In this document: positions 1-9,800 of the stretch, in pieces
Layout: the number at the start of each line of letters is the position of its first letter
Numbering within the stretch: position 1 is the first letter of the stretch
Assembly (NCBI GenBank): GCA_001421175.1
Contig: LJKL01000001.1
Coordinates: 1-58,388, forward strand
DNA: 58,388 bases
Source: Methanomassiliicoccales archaeon RumEn M2
Lineage (GTDB): Archaea; Thermoplasmatota; Thermoplasmata; Methanomassiliicoccales; Methanomethylophilaceae
Direction of reading: 5' to 3'
Position numbers and translations under genes: made by a program
The notes under the pieces: generated by a model
Database searches by the model: none
Told to the model about the DNA's origin: nothing
Seen by the model: only the letters and a program-made list of their open reading frames with translations

Positions 1-1
1 C

Positions 2-529
2 AAGCTCATTTTGATGCTGGACAACAAAGGTTACACACTCAATCTCGATGCCATTTGGATCGAACAGCGCGCACCGAACGAATTGCTGAATCAATTGCTG
101 GACATAGCCATTCAAATTCGTTCCAAGCTTCAAGAGGAGATAGAAGGCACCTCCAGAAACCTATTTGACTACTGTAAAAGCAAAGATGCCTGGGACAAAG
201 TCAGACCTATCAAGATCGAATTCCGCAACGATATAAACAGATGGGTTATTTCCAAAAAACGTGAGAATACTCAAATCGGAATCGCACGTAGAGCCGAAAA
301 TGACACCGCTCAAATTAAGAACCGCATTTGGGTCGTGGAAAAAACCGAAGAATTTTGGAGAAGCGTTATGGGTTGGGGTTTGGAACATAGCAAGCTGAGA
401 AAAGATGAAATCAGCGTTCTGAATGTTGCTGTAAACATGCATTCAAGCAGAAGGCCCCCATCAGAAAAACAATGTGAGTGGCTCAAGAAAATTTATGACA
501 AATTGATGGATGAAGGCATGGAACTTTGA
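2..529 (+). CDS. C-terminal part of an unidentified protein (AIPR-like tail?)
   Basis: The frame is open to the window edge, so this is probably the end of a longer protein; the earliest in-window start codons are TTG at 11 and ATG at 14. The 172-residue piece is hydrophilic and rich in Arg, Lys and Glu, with no membrane segment. Its tail reads as a helix with a pattern like PSEKQ..W...I...L..EG. From memory this resembles the tail of AIPR-type abortive-infection proteins, but I cannot confirm it and no catalytic motif is visible in this part. It is followed by a convergent transporter gene 25 nt away. Base composition (about 44% GC by eye) is lower than that of the neighbouring core genes, which would fit an accessory defence gene. 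Treat the family guess as weak. Confidence 0.4.
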   Translation, partial: KLILMLDNKGYTLNLDAIWIEQRAPNELLNQLLDIAIQIRSKLQEEIEGTSRNLFDYCKSKDAWDKVRPIKIEFRNDINRWVISKKRENTQIGIARRAENDTAQIKNRIWVVEKTEEFWRSVMGWGLEHSKLRKDEISVLNVAVNMHSSRRPPSEKQCEWLKKIYDKLMDEGMEL

Positions 530-554
530 CTGATTTGTGCTGCGATTTGCGCCA

Positions 555-1475
555 TCATAAGGATTGAGGTTGGGAGTCGATACCCCAGATCTTGTCCGCT
601 CTGTTCACCATTATCATGAACCAGAAGTTCTCCGCAAACAAGGATAACACACAGGGCAACACAGCCCCCGGCATCAGCACCATGGCCATCGTTATGCACA
701 GCCTCGTGTTCTTCCACGCCGCCATTGAGACGTAGACGACAGACCTGCCCCTGTCCACGCCTGCCCTTCTCGACCATACCAAGGGGATGATCGTTATCAC
801 AACTAAGCGGATAGTAACAAGTGCCAGTATCGACAATACCAACATCGTCTCCTCGAAGAACGCGCTCCTGTTGGCCGCTATGGCGAATAGGACAAGGAGC
901 ATGAAGATCGCGTTGATTATCACGGTCTTGCGCTCCGCCTTAAGGTGGAGCCTCTTAATCAGTAGCGAAACAAGGAAAGGGATCACGATGAATAGCACGA
1001 TATACTTCAGGATCTCCGTCGGGCTAACAGCATTCCCGATAAGGACATATGAAAGGGCAGGTGTCAGAGCCAGCGATATCAGATAGATCACTGTTACGGA
1101 GACAAGTGCCAGCTTCACATCCCCTTTCATGTACATGCCGCAGATAATGACTGAGATCGCGCACGGGAGAGAAGCGAAGAGGGCCCACCCGTACCACACA
1201 TCTGGGTGGGATTCCATGAATGGTATCCCCATCAATATCGTCACGCCGGCGTTAAGCAGATAGCAACAGAGGAAGGTTATCCAGATCTCCTTCTTGTAGT
1301 GCTTCACATCACCCTTCTTCAGCTCGAGGCCATCCATGGAGATGCTCATCTGCACCATCTGGATGATTATCATGATCATCAAGAAGTCGATGTTCTGAGG
1401 GCCGACGATGAATCCGATCAGTATCCCAGCCACTATTCAGTATCTGATATCTGACAGCGACTCAGTCAGGCCCAT
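555..1475 (-). CDS. BASS-family (bile acid:Na+ symporter-like) transporter, in-frame TGA near the start
   Basis: Polytopic membrane protein with about nine to ten hydrophobic segments, of the BASS/SBF superfamily; substrate unknown. It is a clear paralogue of the protein at 10036-10977 along its whole length (shared blocks such as GWALFASLPCAI, YMKGDVKLAL, FAIAANR, GRSVVYV, AWKNT). The longest uninterrupted frame starts at GTG 1433 (292 aa) and lacks the beginning of the first membrane helix. Reading further upstream from ATG 1473-1475 gives MGLTESLSDIRY, then TGA (1437-1439), then IVAGILIG. The paralogue reads MGVRGPLLNIRYW followed by IVAGIVLG, so the TGA stands exactly where Trp (TGG) is expected. 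A TATA-like stretch at 1493-1503 sits at the right distance for the ATG at 1475. Either a nonsense mutation with possible restart at GTG, or a one-base sequence error. Confidence 0.72.
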
Positions 1476-1492
1476 ACGCCCTGATTGGGGAG

Positions 1493-1503
1493 TATAATTT
1501 AAA
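1493..1503 (-). promoter_or_regulatory. TATA-like box upstream of the BASS transporter
   Basis: On the minus strand this reads TTTAAATTATA. Its centre lies about 23 nt from ATG 1475, the usual archaeal TATA-to-start spacing for a leaderless mRNA. Seen only as a motif; no expression data. Confidence 0.4.
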
Positions 1504-1674
1504 CCTGAGTTCGACAGGACATGTAATCTTCATTCAACACATCGACCCTTTTGATTGAATATCTTGAATGCTCGTATCAGAAGTGCATTTAAGCAACAAG
1601 ATCAACATGATTCTTCAAAAATGGTACCGTGCGCTCTGAAAATATACATATATGCGATAAACAAACCCCTAAGC

Positions 1675-1926
1675 ATGGCGAAGATCGGTTTCGGGAATCC
1701 TGAGGATCCGCACAGAATAAGGAACAGCAGCCGCCGGCTCTTCCTTGCAGTTCTGATCTTGATGCTGGCACTTTCCATAGCCGCCTACCTTTTCCGCAAA
1801 GACCTGCTGGAGCTGATGGGTGGCGTGATAATGTACATGGTGGCGTTCAGCATGTCCCTGGGCATCGTCTTCGCTGCGTACAGGGCCATCACTATAATGA
1901 TGAAACGTTGGGAAGGGAAGAGATGA
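1675..1926 (+). CDS. small two-helix membrane protein, unknown function
   Basis: An 83-residue protein. The N-terminus (MAKIGFGNPEDPHRIRNSSRR) is hydrophilic and basic. Two hydrophobic helices follow, roughly residues 22-40 and 48-70, with a basic C-terminal tail (KRWEGKR). The frame is open upstream to 1555, but I chose ATG 1675 because a TATA-like sequence (about 1640-1653) lies roughly 28 nt upstream, as expected for a leaderless archaeal transcript. No family recognised. It converges on the glycosyltransferase gene, with 15 nt between the stop codons. Confidence 0.6.
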   Translation: MAKIGFGNPEDPHRIRNSSRRLFLAVLILMLALSIAAYLFRKDLLELMGGVIMYMVAFSMSLGIVFAAYRAITIMMKRWEGKR

Positions 1927-1941
1927 TGTTCTCCGAAGCAG

Positions 1942-3145
1942 TCAGACCTTCTTGATGGTCTCGAAGGTCTGGAAGTTGGGACGGGTCACCAGGGAGTACA
2001 GTATCGTGAAACCGTCGTAGAAGGCCACCGGGATCTGGAATAAGAACAGTATCAGCGAATACTTCCTGGACCCGTTATAGAGCGCCCCGAACTGATAGTA
2101 GCTGGTGAATCCAATTATGTTCAGGATGGTTACGAGCAGGATCAGAGGTGTGATGTAGATATCCATCAAGATATAAGTCGAGAGCAATACCAGGCCTATC
2201 AGCCCGGTCACGCCCACCATGTACATGTAGATATAGAAGAGATAAGTGCGCAGGCTCAGCCTCCGAACCTTCCCGTCGTTCTTGAATATGGACCAGAACC
2301 ACCTGCGCCTCTGTTTGTAGAAATCCTTGGCCGTGGTGGGGGGGAGCGATGTATATGTTGCCCGCCGGTATGTGGCAGAAAGTATACTTCTTGGATATCT
2401 CGAGACCCATTATTAGGTCTTCAGCACCGTAGGTCCCGTAGTCCCAGCCGATCTCCTGCTCCACGTCGGCCCTGACGACTATGCCCTCACCGTGAACGAA
2501 CTGAGGTCTGTTACCTTTATTGTAGTGTCTGCACCAGGCCTCACAATTGGCTATCCTGACGATATCCGAGAGGGAAGAGAAGAGATGCCTTCCGAACTCC
2601 CTCAGCCTTATGCATCCCTGCCCGCCTTCGACGGTCATGTGATTGATCACATACTCAAGATACGGCTTGTCCACCATGCTGTCGTCATCCAGATGGCAGA
2701 TGTACGTCTCCCTGCCGTATCCCTCCGTGCGGAGCCATTCGTTGCCGTATTGCATGGCCCGCATCTTATTCCTGGATCCGTTCGGGCACACATAATCCTT
2801 GGGAACGGTGATCTCCCTGCAACTGTATGAGAACGTATCCCTGTGCTCTTTGATTACGAAGATCTCAAGACCCAGTTCGTAACCTTTGATATTCGATATT
2901 ATCTTCTCAACAACATCCGTGGCCATGCCGTTGGTTGTTATGACGACGATCACGTTGTTGGGCTTCTCCAACATCGGGTCCTTCTCAGCCTCCCTGATGT
3001 CGTTCCCGAAGAGGCTGATGATCATCAGGTACATCTGATATACGGCGAATGGAAAATACGAAAGAACTACTGCGGCGAAAGCATACTGCAATAGGGACCA
3101 AGACGTGAGTTCCTGAGAAATCATCGTTAACGGCATTTCTTTCAC
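1942..3145 (-). CDS. family 2 glycosyltransferase, membrane-bound (Egghead/cellulose-synthase-like), frameshifted
   Basis: Processive-type GT2 enzyme predicted to transfer a sugar from a nucleotide sugar at the cytoplasmic face. An N-terminal hydrophobic helix (about residues 18-45) is followed by the catalytic domain: a DDD triad (HLDDDS), an acidic GAEDL motif, and then a QRRRW motif. C-terminal membrane helices follow. The motif order matches GT2 enzymes such as animal Egghead. The gene is broken in the G7 run at 2338-2344: the first frame runs off after the sequence IAPP. Deleting one G gives IAPPTTAKDFYKQRRRWFW and joins the second frame through to the stop at 1942, for about 400 aa in all. 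The perfect QxxRW motif across the join argues for a sequence error rather than decay. Start taken at GTG 3145; an ATG lies three codons further in. Confidence 0.8.
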
Positions 3146-3209
3146 TATCCGCGCCTTATCGGACCATACGAGCGATATGACGCATTCTTAACTTTAGTTA
3201 GAACTACTC

Positions 3210-3226
3210 TATATCTATTTATCTTT
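3210..3226 (-). promoter_or_regulatory. A/T-rich TATA-like element for the glycosyltransferase
   Basis: The minus strand carries a run reading approximately GATAAATAGATATAGAG. It is the only TATA-like stretch in the 180-bp gap upstream of the glycosyltransferase. The distance to the start codon (about 70 nt) implies a leader of some 40 nt. Weak call. Confidence 0.25.
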
Positions 3227-3326
3227 CAGATACAAGTCAAGAGCGATCGGCTCCTGCTCCGTGTTCTCCGACCCACGTCATAATGATTTGTCACATCTGG
3301 CATTTTCTAAAATGCTGGTCAGCAGC

Positions 3327-4127
3327 TTATTCGTCAGGACCCGTCACTTCGTCGCAGATGGATTTGATGTACTGATTATAGTACTGTCCCTTCTCCTTCG
3401 CCAATGCTCTTATGATATCAGTGGTCCTCGACCCGTACTGGGAGGATTTCTTCACCCGTCCAGCTATCGAAGGATATCCCATGTCCGCAGCGATCTCCTT
3501 CAGAACGGACTTCCGGGAATCCATATCCTTCGGCCTCAGCACTTCCGGGTCTATCTTCTCTATTTCCGACAGGACAGCAGGATCAAGGTACGGATACAGC
3601 AACGTCTGACCGAAATGGCTCGCTATCGCCTTCTCGCAGGGCATGGAGACATCGAATAGCCTGTTCACGCTCGATGCTCTCAGCGTTTCGTATTCCTCAT
3701 CAGTCTGATCGACGAACTTGGCGCATCCCATGAAGAACTCGTCAGCTCCCTGCCCCGTGAGTATGGTATCCTCTTCTGACGTCCTGCAAACGCAGAACAG
3801 CTGCAGCTCATACGATATCGTGAACGGGTCCGATACGCCGGTGGCCGATATCAGCTCGGCTATCAGCGACCTTGTGTTGTCCTTGGTGATCTTCACGTGC
3901 GTCCAGGGCAGCTCCAGTCTCTCGGAGAGGTCCTTTGCCATAATGACGTCGTGAGAGCCCTCCGTGCCGCAGGTGTAGAGCCTCACGGAATCAGCGTACT
4001 TCTTCGCTATGGCGGCCGCAAGGCCGGAGTCCAAACCGCCGGAGAAGGCAACGCCGATGTCCTTGCCTTCGGTGCCCTTCCGTATGACATCGATGATGGT
4101 ATCCCTCAGTGCGCCGTATCTGAACAC
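3327..4127 (-). CDS. asparagine-synthase-like PP-loop ATPase (synthetase domain only)
   Basis: A 266-residue protein with a PP-loop near residue 30 (FSGGLDS), which binds ATP pyrophosphate in asparagine synthetase, and a second signature around residue 125 (LTGQGADEFFMG). It lacks the N-terminal Ntn glutaminase domain of AsnB, so it cannot take ammonia from glutamine by itself. It is a stand-alone amidotransferase/adenylating domain like those annotated as asparagine synthase-related proteins in methanogens; the substrate is unknown. The start is GTG 4127; no better ATG lies upstream before the preceding gene. It follows the antiporter gene on the same strand with 23 nt between, so the two may be cotranscribed. 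Confidence 0.75.
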   Translation of the reverse strand: MFRYGALRDTIIDVIRKGTEGKDIGVAFSGGLDSGLAAAIAKKYADSVRLYTCGTEGSHDVIMAKDLSERLELPWTHVKITKDNTRSLIAELISATGVSDPFTISYELQLFCVCRTSEEDTILTGQGADEFFMGCAKFVDQTDEEYETLRASSVNRLFDVSMPCEKAIASHFGQTLLYPYLDPAVLSEIEKIDPEVLRPKDMDSRKSVLKEIAADMGYPSIAGRVKKSSQYGSRTTDIIRALAKEKGQYYNQYIKSICDEVTGPDE

Positions 4128-4150
4128 AGGGCGGTGATAAGGGTCGCAGA

Positions 4151-5434
4151 TTATAATTGAGACTGATTGTCGTTCCCTGCAGGGTTGTATCCCCCGCGTC
4201 CATACTTCTTATGGAACCCGACCTCCGACATCAGATGCGATATGGTGGTCGCTGCGATCGCCATGATCACCACGCACGAGAAGACGACGGGATCCAAAGC
4301 CCCGGACATCACCCCTATCGTAGCTATCACTATGACGACCTCGGCCTTCGGGACCATCCCCCATCCGATCAGGTTGAGGGATTCGCGGTCCAGGGACCTG
4401 TTCCCAAGCTTCGCCCCGACGGCGCAGGCGAAGTACTTCCCCAATATCGCTATGAGGGACAGCACAACGGCGAAGCCCAGGACCTCCCAGGACATCAGGT
4501 CTGCGAATATCACGCGTATACCGACGCTGATGAAGAAGAATGTCATGAAGAACTCCTTCAACGGCTCCACCTCATCGATGAGCTTCCATTCATCTGCGTA
4601 ATCTGCGAACATCATGCCTGCGAAGTATGCTCCGACTATCACGGAAAGACCGATGACATCAGCCAGTATGGCAAGCGCGAAGCACGCCCCTATGCCGATG
4701 AACAGTATGTTCCAATTCGGGCTGTCGCTCCTGCGGTTGTGGTTTATGAAATCGTGGACCTTCGGCATCACGTATAGGGTCATGAGCAGCGCCGCCGCAA
4801 CAAAACCCAACGCCTTCACGATGGTGAAGGCTATCCCTGCGGGAGAGGTGTCGCCTACGGCCAATCCGGAGATCACCGACAGGATGGTCAGTGCCAATAT
4901 CTCCGAGATTACGGCGGCATTTATGATTATCTTGCCTTCTTTGGTGTTCGAAACATTCAGATGCTTCATCACATGGGCCGCCACCCCTGCGCTCGTGGTT
5001 ATCATTATGGTGGCGATGAAAAGGGCGGATATCAGGCTCCCTCCCATGAAGTACATCAGGAGAAGCCCCAGGATGAACGGTGTTATGATGCCGAGCAGCG
5101 CTGCGAACGTCGCGGTCTTCCCGACATTGATCAGATCGGATATCTTCGTCTCAAGACCTACGGTGAACAGAAGGAAGATTATTCCCAGCTCGGAGAACAG
5201 CATCAGAACGTTGTATCCTTCGCTCCCTTCCGAGATGGGCGTTTGGACGACTATGCCTATCTGCGCAAGGAGATTCCAATCACCGAGACTGACGATCACC
5301 AGATTCGCGGCGACGATCCCGAACACGATCTCACCCATCATCCCGGGGAGGTGCATCTTCTTGAAGATGAAAGACCCCAGGTTGGACAGGAAGAACAGCA
5401 CGAATAGCATCACTACAAGTGATATTACGTCCAT
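4151..5434 (-). CDS. cation:proton antiporter, CPA2 (KefB/NapA-like)
   Basis: An integral membrane protein of about 427 residues with some 12 hydrophobic segments and the CPA2 layout: an early LGxxFKKxHLPGMMGEIVFG segment, then TVGLETKISDL, a long core, and a late VIVGAYFAGMMFAD segment. It probably exchanges Na+ or K+ for H+. There is no C-terminal RCK/TrkA domain, so it is not a full KefB/KefC. The open frame extends to 5563, but that extension would overlap the tRNA gene; ATG 5432-5434 (MDVISLVVML) begins directly at the first membrane helix and is the likely start. Distal neighbour in the operon is the asparagine-synthase-like gene. Confidence 0.82.
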   Translation of the reverse strand: MDVISLVVMLFVLFFLSNLGSFIFKKMHLPGMMGEIVFGIVAANLVIVSLGDWNLLAQIGIVVQTPISEGSEGYNVLMLFSELGIIFLLFTVGLETKISDLINVGKTATFAALLGIITPFILGLLLMYFMGGSLISALFIATIMITTSAGVAAHVMKHLNVSNTKEGKIIINAAVISEILALTILSVISGLAVGDTSPAGIAFTIVKALGFVAAALLMTLYVMPKVHDFINHNRRSDSPNWNILFIGIGACFALAILADVIGLSVIVGAYFAGMMFADYADEWKLIDEVEPLKEFFMTFFFISVGIRVIFADLMSWEVLGFAVVLSLIAILGKYFACAVGAKLGNRSLDRESLNLIGWGMVPKAEVVIVIATIGVMSGALDPVVFSCVVIMAIAATTISHLMSEVGFHKKYGRGGYNPAGNDNQSQL

Positions 5435-5521
5435 GTAATGGTCAGGAGAAGGTGCAATAAAAAACCAAAGGTTCGGAACGTCGGATATGACAGAAGCATT
5501 CAGCAGAGAATGTAATAAAAA

Positions 5522-5608
5522 TGGCGCGGAGAGGGAGATTCGAACTCCCGAGGCAGATGCCACCGGTTTTCAAGACCGGCGCCGTGGGCCAGGCTTAGCT
5601 ATCTCCGC
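5522..5608 (-). tRNA. tRNA-Ser (anticodon TGA)
   Basis: On the minus strand the 5' and 3' acceptor strands are GCGGAGA (5602-5608) and TCTCCGC (5526-5532), a 7-bp match. The discriminator is G and CCA is encoded (5522-5524). The anticodon stem-loop reads CCGGT CTTGAAA ACCGG, giving anticodon TGA. The T-arm contains GTTCGAATC. A long variable arm, with the total of 84 nt without CCA, is typical of serine tRNA (class II). Confidence 0.93.
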
Positions 5609-5735
5609 TTAACGGTTTCATGTCATTCCCTTATTTAAAACCGGACCAAGGATAACCTGGGAACAATCAAATAGATATGCGGTTCCTTTAACAACGTCAA
5701 ACCGCGGATCAGCACGGGGAGAAGAGGAATCTGAT

Positions 5736-6883
5736 ATGAGGATAATGCACACCTCCGATCTGCATATCGGCAAGAGCGTTCACGGATTATCGATGCTTGA
5801 GGACCAGAAGTTCATCCTGGAGCAGATGCTCAGGATGATAGAGAACGAAGAAGCGGACGTTCTCGTCATCGCCGGGGACGTTTACGACAGGACCGTTCCG
5901 AACGAGGGCGCGGTGTCGATACTCGACGATTTCCTGACCAGGCTGCATGAAATGGGCTGCCCCGCATTCATCATCCCCGGCAATCACGATTCGGCGACGA
6001 GGATGTCCTTCGGGAGCACCCTCCTGGCGAAGCAGGGGGTGCACATAGCCGATGAGTTCAAAGGCGGCATGGAGAAGCATGTGCTGGAAGACGCCCACGG
6101 AACGGTGAATCTGTACATGGTCCCCTTCTTCAAGCCATCCGTCGTCCGCTCCCTGAATCCGAGGCCGAGGTGAACAATGCCGATGACGCCATGAGGGAGG
6201 TCCTGAAGGCAACGAACATCAACACGTCAGAGAGGAATATCCTTGTGGCTCATCAGTTCGTCATCGGCAGGGGGATCGAGCTCGATCTCGGCGGCTCAGA
6301 GGAGTACAAGCCCTCCGTCGGCGGCGTCGATTGCATCTCATACGATCTGTTCTCCGATTTCGATTACGTTGCACTGGGTCATATACACAGACCGCAGAAG
6401 GTCGGCAGAAGCGAGATAAGATACTGCGGTTCACCTCTGAAATACTCCGAGACAGAGTATCTCGACCGTAAGGGCGTGGTCATTGTCGACATAGAGGAGA
6501 AGGGCACGGTATCGACCAGAACCGTTCCGCTGGTTCCCATGAGGGACCTGCGCGTCATAACCGGCACCGTGGAGCAGCTGAAGGACAGGTCCGTGGTGGA
6601 ATCCGGGAATCCCAATGATTACATATACGTGAATCTGACCGAGGACACTTTGGATGCGAGAGCGAAGCTGGCGGAGGTCTATCCGAACATAATGGGCATC
6701 TCCGTCGCCTGTGCCTCGGGCACAGGGGAGCTTCCGGAGATGACGATAGATAAGATCAAAGGTCTCGATCCCTCGGAGCTGTTCCGCGACTTCTATAAGG
6801 AGATGAACGGCGAGGAGATCAGCGAGGAGCAGGAGAGGATATTCTCAACCGCCCTTGAAAGAGCCAGGGGGGATCTTCTCTGA
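5736..6883 (+). CDS. sbcD: SbcD/Mre11-family DNA repair exonuclease, one-base frameshift
   Basis: Nuclease subunit of the SbcCD (Mre11-Rad50) complex, which processes DNA double-strand ends and hairpins. The first part has metal-binding motifs in order: HTSDLHIGK near residue 5, AGDVYDR near residue 47 and PGNHD near residue 80. After the break, VAHQ and ALGHIHRPQ complete the five-motif metallophosphoesterase set. The first frame ends in an arginine-rich run at 6173; the second continues with EVNNADDAMREVL. Adding one base near 6159-6161 (AATCC to AATCCC) restores NPEAEV and one protein of about 382 aa. Immediately followed by sbcC with overlapping codons, so the two are cotranscribed. The bacterial-like SbcD length and the SbcC partner suggest SbcCD rather than the archaeal HerA/NurA-linked Mre11-Rad50 set. 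Confidence 0.88.
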
Positions 6884-9800
6884 GACCTGTCCTTTTGGAG
6901 ATGTCGGCAGTCGGGCCGTATTCCGGTAAGGTGGCAGTGGATTTCGACAGATTCGGTAGAAGGGGACTGTTCCTCATCTCAGGGAGCACAGGCTCCGGGA
7001 AGACCATGATCTTCGACGGCATAACGTTCGCTCTCTACGGGGATGCCAGCGGCGAGAACAGAGAAGTGAGCTCCCTGCGCAGCGATTTCGCCGATGATGA
7101 CACGGAAACCTACGTCGATCTGACATTCGAGCATCTGGGCAAGACCTACAAAATACGCAGGTCCCCTCCGTATATGCGCAAGAAGAAGAGAGGAGAGGGC
7201 TATACCAAGACTTCCGGGGATGCTTTGCTGGTGCTCCCTGACGGTCGCAGGGTGACCAAACCCCAGGACGCCACGAAGGAGATCGAGGATCTTCTCGGGA
7301 TGGATCTGAAGCAGTGGAGACAGATCGTCATGATCGCCCAGGGGGAGTTCATCAAGCTCCTCACGTCCAGCACATCCGACAGGGAGAAGATATTCAGGAA
7401 CATATTCGACACTAGGATCTATGAGGTGGCAGTCGAACATCTGAAGAGTATGGCGGACGGGCACTATTCTGATTTCTCTAAAGAATCAAGGGATTTCGAT
7501 AATCTCGTGTTGAAGATAGACGCCGGCGAGGATCCTGAACTAGGCTCGGTTCTGGCTTCTTTGCCGAAGGGCAATCTCGTCAATATGAGCGCCACCGTAT
7601 TCAATGCGCTGGAGACGCATATGATCGCGGAAACGGAACGCGTATCCCGCCTCTCAGCGGAGAAGAAGGAGGCCTGGGAGGCCTATAAGGATTCGATCCA
7701 GAAATTGGAAGCGGGGAGGAACCTCAAAAAGGATTTCGAAGACCTGGAGACGAAGAGTGGAGAGAGGAAGATCCTACTTCAAAACAGGGAATCAATGGAA
7801 TCCTTGCGTAAGGAATACGAATCCAACAAAAGTGCCAGCAAGGTGACTCCGTATTATGATGCGAAGAACAAAGCCGTATCCGACCTGAAAAATTTGAAAG
7901 AAGAGATCTCCAAGCTTACCTTGAAGGTAGGGGAGCTCCGGGAGGATATGGAATCGAAGGAAACGGAGAAGGAGGAAGCGGAATCTCACAGCAATGAGCT
8001 CAATGAATTGAATGTCGAGATAAGCAAGATCGAGGATAAGATGGGGATATATTCTCAGCTGGCACAATGCACTGAAAAGAAACATGAATATATCGCGAAG
8101 CAAAATGAACTGCAGGACAAGATCGCAGAACTTGAGAAGAAAATAACAGAAACTCTGGATTACAAGAGCCCTCTGATAGATTTCGTGAATAAAAATGAAA
8201 ATGTCAAGGAAAATCTCAGAGATCTTTCTGACATTCTTTCGAGAATAGAGGAATCGGAGATAAGCGCGGATTCCATGGAAAAGATACTAGCAAAGATAGA
8301 AACAGAAGAGAAGGCGCTAGAAGAATGCCAGGAAGCACTCGAGTCCCTTCTGGATCTCTGTATTGAATCGGATAATAAAGTGTCGCAGATGGAGCAGACC
8401 TTCTACAAAGCCCAGGCTGGCATTCTAGCGAAGAATCTCTCTGAGGACTCGCCTTGTCCTGTATGCGGATCCTTAGCCCATCCCAAAAAGGCGGTCATAC
8501 CGGAAGGAGCCCCGGAAGAGGAGGATATAAAGGCTGCGAAGACCGAGAATGAGGGTCTGAAAAATGAAAGGAGCAGGATAACCGGAGAAATAGAATCCCA
8601 TAAGTCAACCATTGTTTCGAAAAAGGAAGAACTGGACCGCATTCTCTTAGGCTTCGAAATGAATTTGGATGAGGGCGGCTCTACGAAGGATTATAGAAAG
8701 ATCATAGAAGATCTCAGAGCGAGCCTGCTCAAAAGGAGAACAGAGGTCCAGACGGATTACGGGAGAATAGACGCGCTGGCGCAAGAATATGAAATAAAAT
8801 CCAAAGAACTCAAGGAGAAGGATGATGAGTACACTGCTCTAAAGGATGAGAGAACTGCCCTTCAGACGGAACTGCAGGACCTGAGCGGCAAGATAAGCAA
8901 AGCAACGACGACGATCGAGCTCATACAGAAGGATCTGAAATATGAGAATGAAACACTCGCCAAGAACGCTCTGGAAGAGATGCAGATCAAACGTGACGCT
9001 CTGAAAGGAAGGATCACAAAAGCAACGGAAGAATACGCTTTGTCGCAAACGAACTGGAAGGGAGAGAGCTCAGTCCTGAAAGACAAGAAGGAGAAAGCTC
9101 TTCCCCAGAAGGAAAAGGATAAGAACGAAGGGGAGAAGGACCTTATCGAAGCTTTGGCGAGATACAGCTTCGGTAGCGAGGAGGACTATCTCTCGGCAGT
9201 CGTTGAGGATGAAGCGCTTCAGATGAAAGGCGAAGCGCTCAGCGATTATGATCAGAGCCTCAGAACAAGCGAAGAGATCATACAAACTCTGACTGAGAAG
9301 GTGAAAGGTAAGGAGATACCTGATCTGGATCTTTTGAAGGCTGCATCTGAGGGGAAGGATGCAGCGTACAAGACCGCTGAGAGCATGCACACTAATGCCG
9401 ATGCCCGGCTGAAGAATAACAAGTCCGTCGAAGAGAGCCTGAAGAGCACATACCGGAAATATGACCGTATCTCGAAGGAGTACCTCATTCACAAGAAAGT
9501 CTACGAGACCGCATCCGGGCAGGTCACGGGAAGCTCCAAGATCAGACTGGAGCAGTACGTTCAGGCGACGTACTTCGACAGTGTGCTCGCATACGCCAAC
9601 CTGCGCCTGAATGTGATGACGGCGGGCAGATACATCATGGAACGCAAGGTCGACCCGGACGATAAGAGGACCCAGACCGCCCTGGATATAGTGGTGCTGG
9701 ATCATTACACCGGGAAGAGAAGGGACATCAAATCCCTTTCAGGCGGAGAATCATTCAAAGCCGCATTATCTTTATCTCTGGGTCTTTCCGACGTGGTGCA

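Noticed and set aside
1437..1439. TGA in the BASS transporter as selenocysteine
   Set aside because: The paralogue has Trp (TGG) at the same position, and no selenocysteine element is visible; a nonsense change or sequence error is simpler.
4157..5438. Large plus-strand frames opposite the KefB-like antiporter
   Set aside because: Mirror frames of a GC-rich coding strand; no domain and no ribosome site.
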